Of a DNA stretch of 64,000 nt, positions 7,852 through 16,579 are shown in pieces; the stretch's first letter is position 1, and every line of letters starts with the position of its first letter. The notes under the pieces were generated by a model. That model saw only the letters and a list, made by a program, of their open reading frames with translations. It was not told the DNA's origin and made no database searches. Source of the stretch: Palsa-504 sp963753195. Lineage in GTDB: Bacteria > Actinomycetota > Actinomycetes > Streptosporangiales > Streptosporangiaceae. A program made the translations under genes and the position numbers. Location of the stretch: contig CAVWBH010000001.1 in the NCBI GenBank assembly GCA_963753195.1, positions 372,001 through 436,000 on the forward strand, given 5' to 3'.

Positions 7852-8610
7852 CTATCGCTGGTCTGCCGGGCGGCTCGTGGCCAGCGCGGCACCGACCTGG
7901 TCGGCCAGCGCGACCCCGAGCAGCCGCTGCTCGAGGGTGGGACGCGCGCCGTCGTCCGGGCTCATCAGGAACCGCCCCTGGAGCAAGCCGCCGCTTTCGA
8001 CCAGCAGTTCCACGTTCATGCCGGGGGGAAACCCCCTCGCATCCACATCCCAGATCCGCTGCTCCACGGCGACCGAACCGTCATGCCCCAGCCTGGCCTG
8101 CCGGCCGAGCCCGGCGACGCCGTACTGAAACTCGCACGACCGCAGCGCCAGCAGCGCGGTGAGCTGGCCGGTCACCTGCTCCATCAGCACGGACGGCGAG
8201 CGGCCCGCGGCCACGGCCCGCGCGGCACTGCTGATTCCGTCGAGGTAGCCGGCGCGCCTGCTCGCGGCGGCGTGCTGGCGGCGTGCCCAGACGGCGAGCT
8301 CGGTGACCGCCACTCCGATGACCAGCAGCAGGACGGTGGTCTCGATGTCATTCCGGCTGGTGATGCTGAACCGCTCATAGGGCTGGGTAAGGAAGAAATC
8401 GAACCACACCGCGGCTGAAACCGCGGCCAGCACCCCGGCCAGCCGGTCCCCGTTCGCGGCCACCGCCACCACCACCACGATCATGGCCAGCGCCGCGTCG
8501 GTGTTGGGGAAGCCGGAACGGAACGGCACCAGGATGGCCGCCAGGGCCAGCGGTGCCGCGATGGCGGCCAGCACCGCCAGCCGGTCCCGGTTCAGATAGC
8601 GAGACATCAT
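7852..8610 (-). CDS. DUF4118 membrane protein (KdpD-like sensor module without kinase)
   Basis: A 252-residue protein. Residues ~10-110 carry four hydrophobic segments with the DUF4118 signature (ILVPFRSGFPNTDAALAMIV, AVSAAVWFDFFLTQPYERF, NDIETTVLLLVIGV), as in the membrane domain of the KdpD sensor. A coiled helix (RRQHAAASRRAGYLDG) leads into a GAF-like C-terminal region. No histidine kinase, GGDEF or other output domain follows, so the signal must be passed by another protein. It ends 45 bp before the methyltransferase gene. Confidence 0.85.
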   Translation of the reverse strand: MMSRYLNRDRLAVLAAIAAPLALAAILVPFRSGFPNTDAALAMIVVVVAVAANGDRLAGVLAAVSAAVWFDFFLTQPYERFSITSRNDIETTVLLLVIGVAVTELAVWARRQHAAASRRAGYLDGISSAARAVAAGRSPSVLMEQVTGQLTALLALRSCEFQYGVAGLGRQARLGHDGSVAVEQRIWDVDARGFPPGMNVELLVESGGLLQGRFLMSPDDGARPTLEQRLLGVALADQVGAALATSRPADQR

Positions 8611-8946
8611 TAGAGACCTCCGCCCCCGGGTCGGTCCGTTGTCGCGCCGACCAGGCTTCCCGGCTCACCTGATCCCGAGCATAGACCGCCCCTGACAGCC
8701 CGCCAAGCAACGACCACGCTGCGCAGTCACGGGTCCGTGGGGCTGCCGCCACGGTCCGTTCGGCATAGAACTCGTGGTCCTGCGGCGGCGGCGCGGGACG
8801 CGAGCGGCCCGCAGCACGCCCAGGCGCGGAAATGGATAGCACGGGATGGACCGCCGATGGCATGATTTCCGGTAAGGACTGAGGCTCGCCGGCGCCAGGG
8901 TGCACGCCGGCGTCCGCTGCTGCGACCGGCCCGGATGGGAGGCGGC
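8611..8946. other. Divergent intergenic region
   Basis: A 336-bp promoter region between the DUF4118 gene (minus) and the DinB-like gene (plus). The only marked structure is the inverted repeat GCCGGCG (8888-8894) / CGCCGGC (8905-8911). No open frame product was recognised. Confidence 0.4.
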
Positions 8947-9765
8947 ATGCGGCTTTCCGAGGTTGCGATGGTGGACGTGCGCGGGGCGCTGACGGCCCAG
9001 CGGGACCGGCTGCTCAGCCTGCTGACCTCGCTGACCGAGGCGCAGTGGGGCGCGGCGACCGTGGCGCCAGCATGGTCGGTGAAGGACATCGCCCTGCACC
9101 TGCTCGATGTGGACCTGAGCTGGCTCGCCCGTGACCGCGACGGGGACCGGGCCGGGATGATTCCGGTGCCACCTGGTCATCGGGAGTTCGTCGCGGCCCT
9201 GGCCCGGCGTAACCAGCGGTGGGTGGAGGGCGCCCGGAGCCTGAGCCCGCCGCTGATCATTGGCCTGCTCGGCTGGTCCGGGGAGCACCTCGACGCCTAT
9301 CTCGCGCAGGTCGACCTGGGCCGTCCCAGTTCGGTGTACTGGGCCGGCCAGGCCCCGCTGTGGTTTGACCTCGCCCGCGAGTTCACCGAGCGGTGGGTGC
9401 ATTTCCGTCAGATCCGGGAGGCAGCCCGCCCGGACGGGCACGACGAGCCGCAGGATGAATACCTGCCCCTCGTACTGCGGACGTTCGTCTGGGGGTTCCC
9501 CCAGCAGTACCGCGTCCCGGCCCCAGCTGGCACTGCGATCGCCATAGAGATCCCTGGCATCGGCGGGTGGATGCTGACCAGGACCGCCGTCGGTTGGTCC
9601 CTGGAGGAAGGGGGAGCGGCCGGGCCGGCCGCGAGCCTGTGCATGAGCGCCGAGGCGGCGTGGCGGCTGCTCACCGGCGCGCCTTACGACCCGGGCCAGG
9701 TCCAGCTCGCCGGGGAGCGGGCCCTGGCCGAGCCGCTGCTCCAGGTCCGCGGCATCATCGTCTGA
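8947..9765 (+). CDS. DinB-fold, mycothiol-dependent maleylpyruvate isomerase-like protein
   Basis: A 272-residue protein of the TIGR03083 type. The N-terminal four-helix DinB domain has RDRLLSLLTSLTEAQWGAATVAPAWSVKDIALHLLDVDL, where the His in IALHL and the later His in EFTERWVHFRQ are probable metal ligands. The C-terminal domain (~195-272) is the usual SCP2-like part. Such enzymes use mycothiol in transfer or isomerisation reactions; the substrate is unknown. Of two in-frame ATGs, the one at 8947 has GGGAGG just upstream and is preferred to 8935, which overlaps that ribosome site. Confidence 0.85.
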   Translation: MRLSEVAMVDVRGALTAQRDRLLSLLTSLTEAQWGAATVAPAWSVKDIALHLLDVDLSWLARDRDGDRAGMIPVPPGHREFVAALARRNQRWVEGARSLSPPLIIGLLGWSGEHLDAYLAQVDLGRPSSVYWAGQAPLWFDLAREFTERWVHFRQIREAARPDGHDEPQDEYLPLVLRTFVWGFPQQYRVPAPAGTAIAIEIPGIGGWMLTRTAVGWSLEEGGAAGPAASLCMSAEAAWRLLTGAPYDPGQVQLAGERALAEPLLQVRGIIV

Positions 9766-9872
9766 GCCCGGCGATCCCGGCCACCGGAGGCGGCGGGCTG
9801 TTCAAGGCGAAACTTGAGGTTTAACGTGAATTTGTCCCGAGTGTGCGCTGCGACACAATTACGGATGCGCCG

Positions 9873-10865
9873 ATGATGACGACCGGACAATCGATGCGGG
9901 TGCCGATGCTGACCGCACCTGCCACCTTCGAGCTCGTGCAGGCGCCGCATCCCGGTGCCGTGCTGCGGCCGGGCGAGGCCCTGGTACGGGTGCTGGCCGG
10001 CGGCATATGCGGCAGCGACGCCCCGTACTTCCGGTCGGCACTAGCGCTGGACGGCCGGTCCCCGGCGATCCCCGGCGCTCCCTTGCACGAGATCGTCGGC
10101 GAGGTGGTGCTCGCCTCCTCCGACGATCTCAAACCCGGCGACCGGGTGGTCGGCTGGGCGACCCGGTTCGACGGCCTCGCCGACTACATCATCACCGAGG
10201 CGAGCAGCCTGCACGTCTACCAGATCGCCCTTCCGCCGGAGGAGGCCGTGGCGATGCAGCCGCTGGCCTGCGTCCTGTACGCGGTGGAGCGGGTCGGATC
10301 CGTGGCCGGGCTGACCTGCGCCGTGCTGGGGCTCGGGCCCATCGGCCTGCTGTTCTGCCACGTCCTCAAGGAGCGCGGTGCCGCCCGAGTCTTCGGGGTC
10401 GACCGGGTGGACCGCTCGGCCATCGCGCCGCGGTTCGGCGTCGACGATGTCGTCTGGGCCTCGAGCCAGCACTACGCGGCCCACGTGGCGGCCCAGGCGC
10501 GGCCCGACGTGATCATCGAGGCGGTCGGTCACCAGGTCACCACTCTTCAAGACGCGGTCAGCTCCGTCGCCGACGGCGGCCGCATCTTCTACTTCGGTGT
10601 CCCCGACGACGAGATCTACCCCATCAACATGCAGCGGCTGCTCCGGGGCAACCTCACCCTGACGTCCGGCACGACCCTGGAGCGCCAGCGCGTGCTCGCG
10701 GAGGCGGAGCAGTACCTGGGGAAGTTCCCGGAAATGGTCAGCGCGCTGATCACCCACCGGTTCAGCCGCGCCGACGTCCAGCGCGCGTTCGAGGTGGCGG
10801 TGACGGCGTCCTCCGGCCGGCTGAAGGTGGTCCTGCGGTTCGATGACACGCCCGCCGGTGCGTGA
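9873..10865 (+). CDS. Zinc-type medium-chain alcohol dehydrogenase
   Basis: A ~330-residue MDR oxidoreductase. GEALVRVLAGGICGSD holds the catalytic zinc Cys; PLHEIVGEV replaces the usual GHE but retains the His-Glu pair; VLGLGPIGLLFCHVL is the nucleotide-binding GxGxxG. The structural-zinc Cys cluster typical of classic alcohol dehydrogenases is absent (residues ~95-115 have no Cys run), as in several sugar/polyol dehydrogenases. Start uncertain: candidates at 9843 (GTG), 9873 and 9894 (ATG), none with a strong ribosome site; the conserved fold begins at MRVPMLTAPATFEL (9894). Substrate unknown. Confidence 0.85.
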   Translation: MMTTGQSMRVPMLTAPATFELVQAPHPGAVLRPGEALVRVLAGGICGSDAPYFRSALALDGRSPAIPGAPLHEIVGEVVLASSDDLKPGDRVVGWATRFDGLADYIITEASSLHVYQIALPPEEAVAMQPLACVLYAVERVGSVAGLTCAVLGLGPIGLLFCHVLKERGAARVFGVDRVDRSAIAPRFGVDDVVWASSQHYAAHVAAQARPDVIIEAVGHQVTTLQDAVSSVADGGRIFYFGVPDDEIYPINMQRLLRGNLTLTSGTTLERQRVLAEAEQYLGKFPEMVSALITHRFSRADVQRAFEVAVTASSGRLKVVLRFDDTPAGA

Positions 10866-10889
10866 TCCCGCCTGGGCTCCGAAGAGACG

Positions 10890-11654
10890 CTACGAGCGCA
10901 GGTAGGAGGCGCCGTTCAGGTCGAGGATGGCGCCGCTGGCCCATTCGCCCTGGTCAGAAGCGAGGTAGATGACCGCGGCGGCGATCTCCTCGGGCCGCGC
11001 GACCCGGTTGAACGGGCTCTGCGCGCGGATCTCACCGCCCCGCGCCGAGTCCAGGTCGGCGGCCGCCATCTCGGTTTCGACGTACCCGGGCGCCACGGTG
11101 GCGACCGAGATGCCGAACGGCGCCAGTGCGCGGGCCATTGACTGGCCGAACGCATTCAGGCCCGCCTTGCTGGCGCCGTAGGCCGGGTGCCGGGGCTCAC
11201 CCCGGAAGGCGCCGCGTGAGGTCACGTTGACGATCCGGCCGCCCGTCTCCTTCATGTGCTGAACGGCGCACCAGGTCGCGTTCGCGGCCCCGGTCAGGTT
11301 GACGGCCAGGGTGTCGCGCCATGCCTCCTGCCACTCCTCATAGGACACTTCGGTGACCGGGTGCCACACGTAGATCCCGGCGTTGTTGACCAGGACGTCC
11401 AGCCCGCCCAGGCCGGCGGCGGCCTGATCCACCATCTGCCGGACGGCCGCGGCGTCGGCCAGGTCGGCGCGCACCACCGTGTGGCCGCCGCCCGGCAGTC
11501 CGGCCAGCACCTCCTGCGCGAGCGCAGGGGAGTCGCGGTGATGGACCGCCACCCGGTCGCCCTGGGCGGCGAAGGCCTGCGCCACCGCCCGGCCGATGCC
11601 CCGGGACGCCCCGGTGACCAGGACCGCGCGGCCCGCGGGCCCGGGGCGGCTCAC
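10890..11654 (-). CDS. Short-chain dehydrogenase/reductase (FabG-like)
   Basis: A 254-residue SDR. Motifs: TGASRGIG (cofactor loop), DVLVNNAGIYVW, NVTSRGAF (catalytic Ser region), YGASK (catalytic Tyr and Lys), and the C-terminal SPFNRVARPEEIAAAVIYLASDQ...GAILDLNGA. VHHRDSP after the second strand suggests NADP(H) over NAD(H), which is a guess. The GTG start overlaps the stop of the upstream DUF1697 gene (GTGA), so the pair is translationally coupled. It is convergent with the MDR dehydrogenase. Confidence 0.92.
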   Translation of the reverse strand: MSRPGPAGRAVLVTGASRGIGRAVAQAFAAQGDRVAVHHRDSPALAQEVLAGLPGGGHTVVRADLADAAAVRQMVDQAAAGLGGLDVLVNNAGIYVWHPVTEVSYEEWQEAWRDTLAVNLTGAANATWCAVQHMKETGGRIVNVTSRGAFRGEPRHPAYGASKAGLNAFGQSMARALAPFGISVATVAPGYVETEMAAADLDSARGGEIRAQSPFNRVARPEEIAAAVIYLASDQGEWASGAILDLNGASYLRS

Positions 11655-12223
11655 TTCTCGTCGCTCAGGGACAGCAGCTTGGTGGCCGTGGCCCAGTTCC
11701 TGGCCGTCGCGGCGACGCCCTTCTTGCCCGGCGTGCCGATGATGCGGAACAGCACCTGGGCCAGTTCGCTGGTGCCGTAGCCGTCCGGGGTATGCACGTA
11801 CAGCGCCGGCCCGGTCGCGGTGACGGTGTCGCGGCTGCCCTTGGCCGCGCTGGCCTGCTCCGCGGCCTTGACGCGCTCGAGCAGGTCAGGCGGCAGCTCG
11901 GCGTTCAGGAACACCACGTGGACGAGTTTGTGATTCGGCTCGTCCTGATACGGATTCCGCTCGAGGATCCGGGCCAGCTCGTCCCGGGACACGACCACGA
12001 CCGAAGCCTGCAGGCCGAACGCGCCGGTGATGGCGGCCTCGAGGGCCGACGCCAGCTTGGCCGTGTCGCTTTCCGGCGTGGTGAACAGCACGTTACCGCT
12101 CTGGATGTAGGTGCTCACCCCGGTGTGCCCGAGTCCGCTCACTACCTCGCGCAGCTCAGCCATCGGGACCTTGTTCCGGCCGCCGACGTTGATGCCGCGC
12201 AGTAGTGCGATGTGTGAAGCCAT
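11651..12223 (-). CDS. DUF1697 family protein
   Basis: A 190-residue protein with the DUF1697 signature from the first residue: MASHIALLRGINVGGRNKVP, MAELREVVSGLGHTGVSTYI, QSGNVLFTTPES, and the late RNWATATKLLSL. The family has no established function. The ATG at 12223 is chosen because the conserved sequence begins there; the open frame extends upstream to 12361 through repeat-derived sequence that is unrelated. It heads a two-gene unit with the SDR gene and is divergent from the methyltransferase gene at 12354. Confidence 0.9.
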   Translation of the reverse strand: MASHIALLRGINVGGRNKVPMAELREVVSGLGHTGVSTYIQSGNVLFTTPESDTAKLASALEAAITGAFGLQASVVVVSRDELARILERNPYQDEPNHKLVHVVFLNAELPPDLLERVKAAEQASAAKGSRDTVTATGPALYVHTPDGYGTSELAQVLFRIIGTPGKKGVAATARNWATATKLLSLSDEK

Positions 12224-12274
12224 GGGGTCATTGTGCCGCCCGCGGCCGAGCCGGCCGCCCCGGGCCGGCTGGCT

Positions 12275-12333
12275 GCGTTCCCACATGCGCCGTGGCCAGC
12301 CCGGCGGGCCGCGTTCCTGCATGCGCCGTGGCC
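12275..12333. repeat. Direct repeat, two copies, period 36 bp
   Basis: Units at 12275-12297 and 12311-12333 share GCGTTCC..CATGCGCCGTGGCC with two differences. They fill the 130-bp divergent intergenic region between the DUF1697 and methyltransferase genes, so they may be paired regulator sites or only a slippage duplication. Confidence 0.6.
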
Positions 12334-12353
12334 TGGCCGGCCATAATGGGCCA

Positions 12354-12962
12354 GTGACCATGTCCAGCTGGGATGACTCCTACGCCGGGAACGTCCCTCC
12401 GCCATGGGACATCGGCAGGCCCCAGCCGGCCTTCCTGCGGCTGGCCAGGCAGGGCCTGCTGGCCGGGCACGTGCTGGATGCCGGCTGCGGCACCGGAGAG
12501 CACACCCTGCTGGCCGCCTCGTCGGGCGCCGACGCCCTGGGCATCGACGGCTCTTCGCTGGCCATCGAGCGGGCCCGTGGCAAGGCGGCGGAGCGCGGGA
12601 TCAAGGCCCGCTTCGAGGTGGCCGACGTGCTGAGCCTCGCGGATCTGGGCCTGAGCTTCGAAGTGGTAATCGACAGCGGGCTGTTCCACGTCTTCGACGA
12701 CGACAACCGCGCCAGGTACGTGACCAGCCTGGCGTCGGTACTGCGCCCGGGCGGCCGGCTGTACCTGATGTGCTTCAGCGACCGGCAGCCGGGGGAGCTC
12801 GGCCCGCGCCGGGTCAGCCAGGACGAGCTGCGCGCGGCCTTCGCGGCTGGATGGGCGATCAGCACCATCGAGGCCGATACCTTCGACCTCAACCCCGGCG
12901 TCTTCGACAGCACCGTGGCCCAGGCCTGGCTGGCCACCATCAGCCGGGCCGCTGTGGCCTGA
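12354..12962 (+). CDS. Class I SAM-dependent methyltransferase
   Basis: A 202-residue methyltransferase with motif I VLDAGCGTGEHTLLAA, acidic strand-2 end GIDGSSLAIERA, VADVLSLADLGLSFEVVIDSGLFHVF (motif II region) and VLRPGGRLYLMCFSD (motif III). It resembles small-molecule/thiopurine-like methyltransferases of actinomycetes; substrate unknown. The start is GTG 12354 or ATG 12360, six bases apart, both without a clear ribosome site. The stop codon lies inside the first unit of an 18-bp tandem array. Confidence 0.88.
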   Translation: MTMSSWDDSYAGNVPPPWDIGRPQPAFLRLARQGLLAGHVLDAGCGTGEHTLLAASSGADALGIDGSSLAIERARGKAAERGIKARFEVADVLSLADLGLSFEVVIDSGLFHVFDDDNRARYVTSLASVLRPGGRLYLMCFSDRQPGELGPRRVSQDELRAAFAAGWAISTIEADTFDLNPGVFDSTVAQAWLATISRAAVA

Positions 12963-13060
12963 GCGGTCGCTGTGGCCTGAGCGGTCGCTGTGGCCTGAGC
13001 GGTCGCTGTGGCCTGAGCGGTCGCTGTGGCCTGAGCGGCCGCAGTGGCCTGACCGGTGTA
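12953..13060 (+). repeat. 18-bp tandem array spanning the methyltransferase stop codon
   Basis: Five consecutive units of GTGGCCTGAGCGGTCGCT (the fifth with two changes) start at 12953, and a diverged sixth unit follows. The TGA in the first unit is the stop of the upstream methyltransferase. Because the period is a multiple of three, each unit repeats the same in-frame TGA. There are no spacers, so it is not a CRISPR array. Confidence 0.9.
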
Positions 13061-13110
13061 ATTCCGCAATCGCGCGGCTAGCGTGCCCGCGGTCGGCTAG
13101 AACGGAGCGG

Positions 13111-14400
13111 GTGCAGGATAAGGACGCCGGCGGCGGCAGGCGCGGCGGCGGCAAGCGCCGCTGGCCTTCGCGGCTGCTGCCGGCGGTAGCTACGGCGCTA
13201 AGCCTGGCCTGCGCGGGGTGCGGCCTCGTGGCCAGCAGCACGCCCCCGCACGCCGCGGGAAGCGTCGTGACCCATGGACCGGCCCGCACCCCGTCTTCGG
13301 GGGCGTCCGCGTCGCGAGCCGCGTCCGCGGCGGCTACGGCCTCCGCGCCGGCCTCCTGCCCGGATCAGGTTTTCTCCCGGATGAGCGAGGCCCAGCGGGT
13401 CGGCCAGCTGTTCCTGGTCGGCATGGCCGGGGCCCCCGCCGCCGAAGTGGCCCAGGCGGTCGGCACCTACCACTTCGGCTCCCTTCTGTTCGAGGGGACC
13501 AGCGATGCGGGCCTGGCCGCGGACCGGCAGGTGACCGAGGCTATCCAGTCGCTGGCGTCCTCGGCGGCCACATCCCGGGTCCGGTTCTTCGTCGCCGCCA
13601 ACCAGGAAGGCGGCCAGGTGCAGGAACTCCAGGGGCCGGGCTTCTCGGTGGTTCCGTCCGCGCTGGCCCAGGGCCAGCTGTCCACCGCCGAGCTCCGACG
13701 GCAGGCCGCCGCCTGGGGCCGCCAGCTGCGGTCGGCTGGCGTCAACCTCGATCTGGCCCCGGTGATGGACGTGGTGCCCAGCGCGACCGCCAGCCAGAAC
13801 CAGCCGATCGGCGCGCTGCAGCGGGAGTTCGGCTATACGCCGCAGATCACCGGCACCCACGGCGTGGCCTTCATCCAGGGGATGCAGGAGGCGGGCGTGG
13901 CCACCACCGCCAAGCACTTCCCGGGGCTGGGCCGCGTGGCCGGCAACACGGACTTCACCTCCGGGGTGGTCGACCGCACGACCGGTCCTGACGACCCGTA
14001 CCTGAAGTCCTTCGGCTCCGCCATCAAGGCCGGGGTGCCGTTCGTCATGGTGGCCCTGGCCACCTACACCCGCATCGACCCGGATCACCTGGCCGCGTTC
14101 TCCTCGCGCATCATCCGGGGACTGCTGCGCCAGCAGCTGCACTTCCAGGGCGTGATCGTCTCCGACGACCTGGGCGCGGCGGCCGCGGTGGCCGACTTGA
14201 CGCCGGCCACTCGCGGTCTTGACTTCCTCGCCGCCGGAGGCGACCTGATCACCTCGCAGAGCCTGCCCGCCGCCATCACCATGGAGCAGGCCATCCTGGC
14301 CCAGATCGCCCGCCATCCCGCCTTCGGGGCCACCGTGGACTCCGCGGTCAGGCGTGTCCTGGCCGCGAAGCAGGCCTACCATCTCATGCCGTGCCGCTGA
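13111..14400 (+). CDS. Glycoside hydrolase family 3 exported lipoprotein-like protein
   Basis: A 429-residue GH3 (NagZ/LpqI-like) protein. The N-terminus is basic, followed by LLPAVATALSLACAGC, a probable lipoprotein or secretion signal, then an Ala/Ser-rich linker to ~residue 85. The barrel shows RVGQLFLVGMAG, NQEGGQVQEL, GVNLDLAPVMDV, TAKHFPGLGRVAGNTDF and VIVSDDLGAAAA; the Asp in VSDD is the expected nucleophile. The usual NagZ general-acid motif (KHFPGHG...DSH) is replaced by KHFPGLG...NTD. It lacks the C-terminal second domain, as is normal for NagZ. The GTG at 13111 has GGAG six bases upstream. It overlaps the convergent GT39 gene by 17 bp. Confidence 0.88.
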   Translation: MQDKDAGGGRRGGGKRRWPSRLLPAVATALSLACAGCGLVASSTPPHAAGSVVTHGPARTPSSGASASRAASAAATASAPASCPDQVFSRMSEAQRVGQLFLVGMAGAPAAEVAQAVGTYHFGSLLFEGTSDAGLAADRQVTEAIQSLASSAATSRVRFFVAANQEGGQVQELQGPGFSVVPSALAQGQLSTAELRRQAAAWGRQLRSAGVNLDLAPVMDVVPSATASQNQPIGALQREFGYTPQITGTHGVAFIQGMQEAGVATTAKHFPGLGRVAGNTDFTSGVVDRTTGPDDPYLKSFGSAIKAGVPFVMVALATYTRIDPDHLAAFSSRIIRGLLRQQLHFQGVIVSDDLGAAAAVADLTPATRGLDFLAAGGDLITSQSLPAAITMEQAILAQIARHPAFGATVDSAVRRVLAAKQAYHLMPCR

Positions 14401-16579
14401 GCGGCTGGGTCAGGTCGTAGACGGTCTGGCCGCCGACGGTCTCCTTCTTGAAGTGCGCGGCTACCCAGGACGTGATGGCCGAGGATCCTCGCCCGCCACC
14501 GAAGCTCTGGCTGCCCTGGCCCACGTAGTAGTGGATCTCGTGGTTGGCTACCAGTTCCTTGAAGACGGCCAGCGTGGGCCAGGGATCGGTGCCGTTGAAC
14601 CCGCCGATGGCCATCACCGCGTCCCCGGTCGCGAGCTCGAGCGGCGCTGCACCCTCGGACCCCTCGGTTGCGGCCACCCACTTGTAGGAACCCGCGTCCT
14701 GCTCCAGCAGCTTCACCAGTGCGCTGCTGACCTGCGTGTTCCCGGCCAGGCCGCCCGGGCCGCCCGCGCCGCCCGCGCCTGCCGTTCTGCCTGCGCCTGC
14801 CGTCCCGCCGGCCTGCGCGCTTCCTGATCCTCCGGTGCCGCTGCCGGCCTGGGTCCCGCCGGTGCCGCCGGCTTGACCGCCCGGCCCGCCCGGGGACCCG
14901 TTACCCGCGGTCCCGCCAGGAGGCGTGCCTCCGAAACCGGTGCCTCCGGTCGCGCCCGTGCCCGTGGTCCCGCCCGGACGCGTGCCCCCGAAGCCCGTGC
15001 CTCCGGTCCCGCCTGGGCGCGCACCCCCGAACCCACCGGGGCCGCCGCCGGAGCCGGCCGTGGCTGGTCCCGCGGTCGGGAGCGAGCCGGTGTGCGCGGT
15101 GCTCACCGTGTCCAGCGCGTACGCGGCCGGCCCGGCCAGCCCCGCGATCATGGCCAGCCCCGTCGAGAGCAGCACCAGCCGCCGGAACGACATCAGCCGG
15201 GCCAGCCACGGGCCGGCCAGCACCGCTGCCGCCCCGAGCACGCCGGCGATCAGGATCACCCAGCGCAGCCAGGGCAGCCAGTCCGGCGTCCGGTCCAGCA
15301 GTATGTATGACCAGACGGCCGTGACCAGCACCGCAGCGGCCGTCACCGCCCGCCCGGCCCAGCTGAGCTGCGCCTTCCACAGCGCCGTCGCGCCGATGCC
15401 GACCAGCGCGCCGATCCCCGGCGCCAGCGCCACCATGTAGTACGGGTGGATGATGCCGCTCATGTAGCTGAACACCAGCCCGGTGACGATCACCCAGCCG
15501 CCCCACAGCAGCGCCGCGGCCCTCATCCGGTCGGTCCGCGTGGCCCGCCGCGACACCCACAGCATCGCGGCCAGCGAGATCAGCGCCGCCGGCAGCAGCC
15601 AGCTGATCTCGCTGCCGAACTCCGTGTGGAACAGCCGCAGCAACCCGGTCGCGCCGCCGAACGCGCTGCCGCCGCCGCCCCCGCCGCCGACGGACCCGGT
15701 CTCATCGCCGGTGATCCGCCCCAGGCCGTTGTAGCCGATGGCCAGCTGCAGGATGTTGTTGTTGGTCGAGCCGCCGAAGTAGGGCCGGTCCGCCGCGGGC
15801 GTCAGCTCCGCGATCAGCACCCACCAGCCGGCTCCCGCGATGATCCCGGCGCCCATCACCACCGTCTGCCACGCGCGCCGCAGCAGGCTGCGCGGTGCCC
15901 CGGCCCACAGATAGGCGATGGCGAAGCCCGGCACGACCAGGAACGCCTGCAGCATCTTGGCCAGGAATGCGAACCCGAGCAGGACCCCGCAGAACACCAG
16001 CCACCGCGTCCGCCCGTTCTCGACCGCGCGCACCAGCGCGTACGCCGCCGCCGTCATCAGCAGGACCAGCAGCGCGTCCGGGTTGTTGAACCTGAACATC
16101 AGGGCTGCTACCGGCGTCAGCGCCAGGACCAGCCCGGCGACCAGCCCGGCCGCAGGCCCGAACCAGCGGCGCACCGCGGCGTACAGGAGCGCGACCGAGG
16201 CCACGCCCTCCAGGGCCTGCGGCACCAGCATCGACCACTGGTTGAAGCCGAACACCCGGCCGGACAGCTCCATGACCCACAGCGAGGCCGGCGTCTTGTC
16301 GACAGTGATGAAGTTGGAGGAGTCAAACGAGCCGAAGAAGAAGGCCTTCCAGCTCTTGGTGCCCGCCTGGACGGCCGCCGCGTAGAAATCGTTGGCCCAG
16401 CCGTTCCTGGTCAGGTCCCACAGGTAGAGCAGCGCTGTGAGCGCCACCAGCCCGAGCAGCGCCGGGCGGGCCCAGCGCGGATCGGTCTCAGGACCGCGCA
16501 GCAGGCGCCGGACCGGGTTCCGGGGTGGTCGCGGGCCGGTGCGAATCGAATCCCTCGTCACAGAGGTGGTCGCGCTCAA
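14384..16579 (-). CDS. GT39-family membrane glycosyltransferase with Gly-rich extracellular region
   Basis: A 731-residue ArnT/PMT-like enzyme that uses polyprenyl-phosphate sugars. The first extracytoplasmic loop has GWANDFYAAAVQAGTKSWKAF and the DSSNFITVDKTPASLW motif; about ten membrane helices follow to ~residue 495. Residues ~505-635 are a Gly/Thr/Ala-rich repeat region (many GGTGFGGT-type units). A folded C-terminal domain (VKLLEQDAGSYKWVAAT ... AIGGFNGTDPWPTLAVFKEL) closes the protein. The TTG start at 16579 has GGGAG upstream but lies 92 bp inside the GT2 gene; a GTG at 16561 is an alternative. It is probably co-transcribed with that gene, which would supply the lipid-linked sugar. 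Confidence 0.88.
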   Translation of the reverse strand: MSATTSVTRDSIRTGPRPPRNPVRRLLRGPETDPRWARPALLGLVALTALLYLWDLTRNGWANDFYAAAVQAGTKSWKAFFFGSFDSSNFITVDKTPASLWVMELSGRVFGFNQWSMLVPQALEGVASVALLYAAVRRWFGPAAGLVAGLVLALTPVAALMFRFNNPDALLVLLMTAAAYALVRAVENGRTRWLVFCGVLLGFAFLAKMLQAFLVVPGFAIAYLWAGAPRSLLRRAWQTVVMGAGIIAGAGWWVLIAELTPAADRPYFGGSTNNNILQLAIGYNGLGRITGDETGSVGGGGGGGSAFGGATGLLRLFHTEFGSEISWLLPAALISLAAMLWVSRRATRTDRMRAAALLWGGWVIVTGLVFSYMSGIIHPYYMVALAPGIGALVGIGATALWKAQLSWAGRAVTAAAVLVTAVWSYILLDRTPDWLPWLRWVILIAGVLGAAAVLAGPWLARLMSFRRLVLLSTGLAMIAGLAGPAAYALDTVSTAHTGSLPTAGPATAGSGGGPGGFGGARPGGTGGTGFGGTRPGGTTGTGATGGTGFGGTPPGGTAGNGSPGGPGGQAGGTGGTQAGSGTGGSGSAQAGGTAGAGRTAGAGGAGGPGGLAGNTQVSSALVKLLEQDAGSYKWVAATEGSEGAAPLELATGDAVMAIGGFNGTDPWPTLAVFKELVANHEIHYYVGQGSQSFGGGRGSSAITSWVAAHFKKETVGGQTVYDLTQPLSGTA

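Noticed and set aside
12953..13060. CRISPR array
   Set aside because: The 18-bp units are directly adjacent with no spacers, and no cas genes are near.
12380..13069. Minus-strand protein with (ATAQ)n repeats
   Set aside because: It is the antisense of the methyltransferase gene plus the tandem array; no family likeness or ribosome site.
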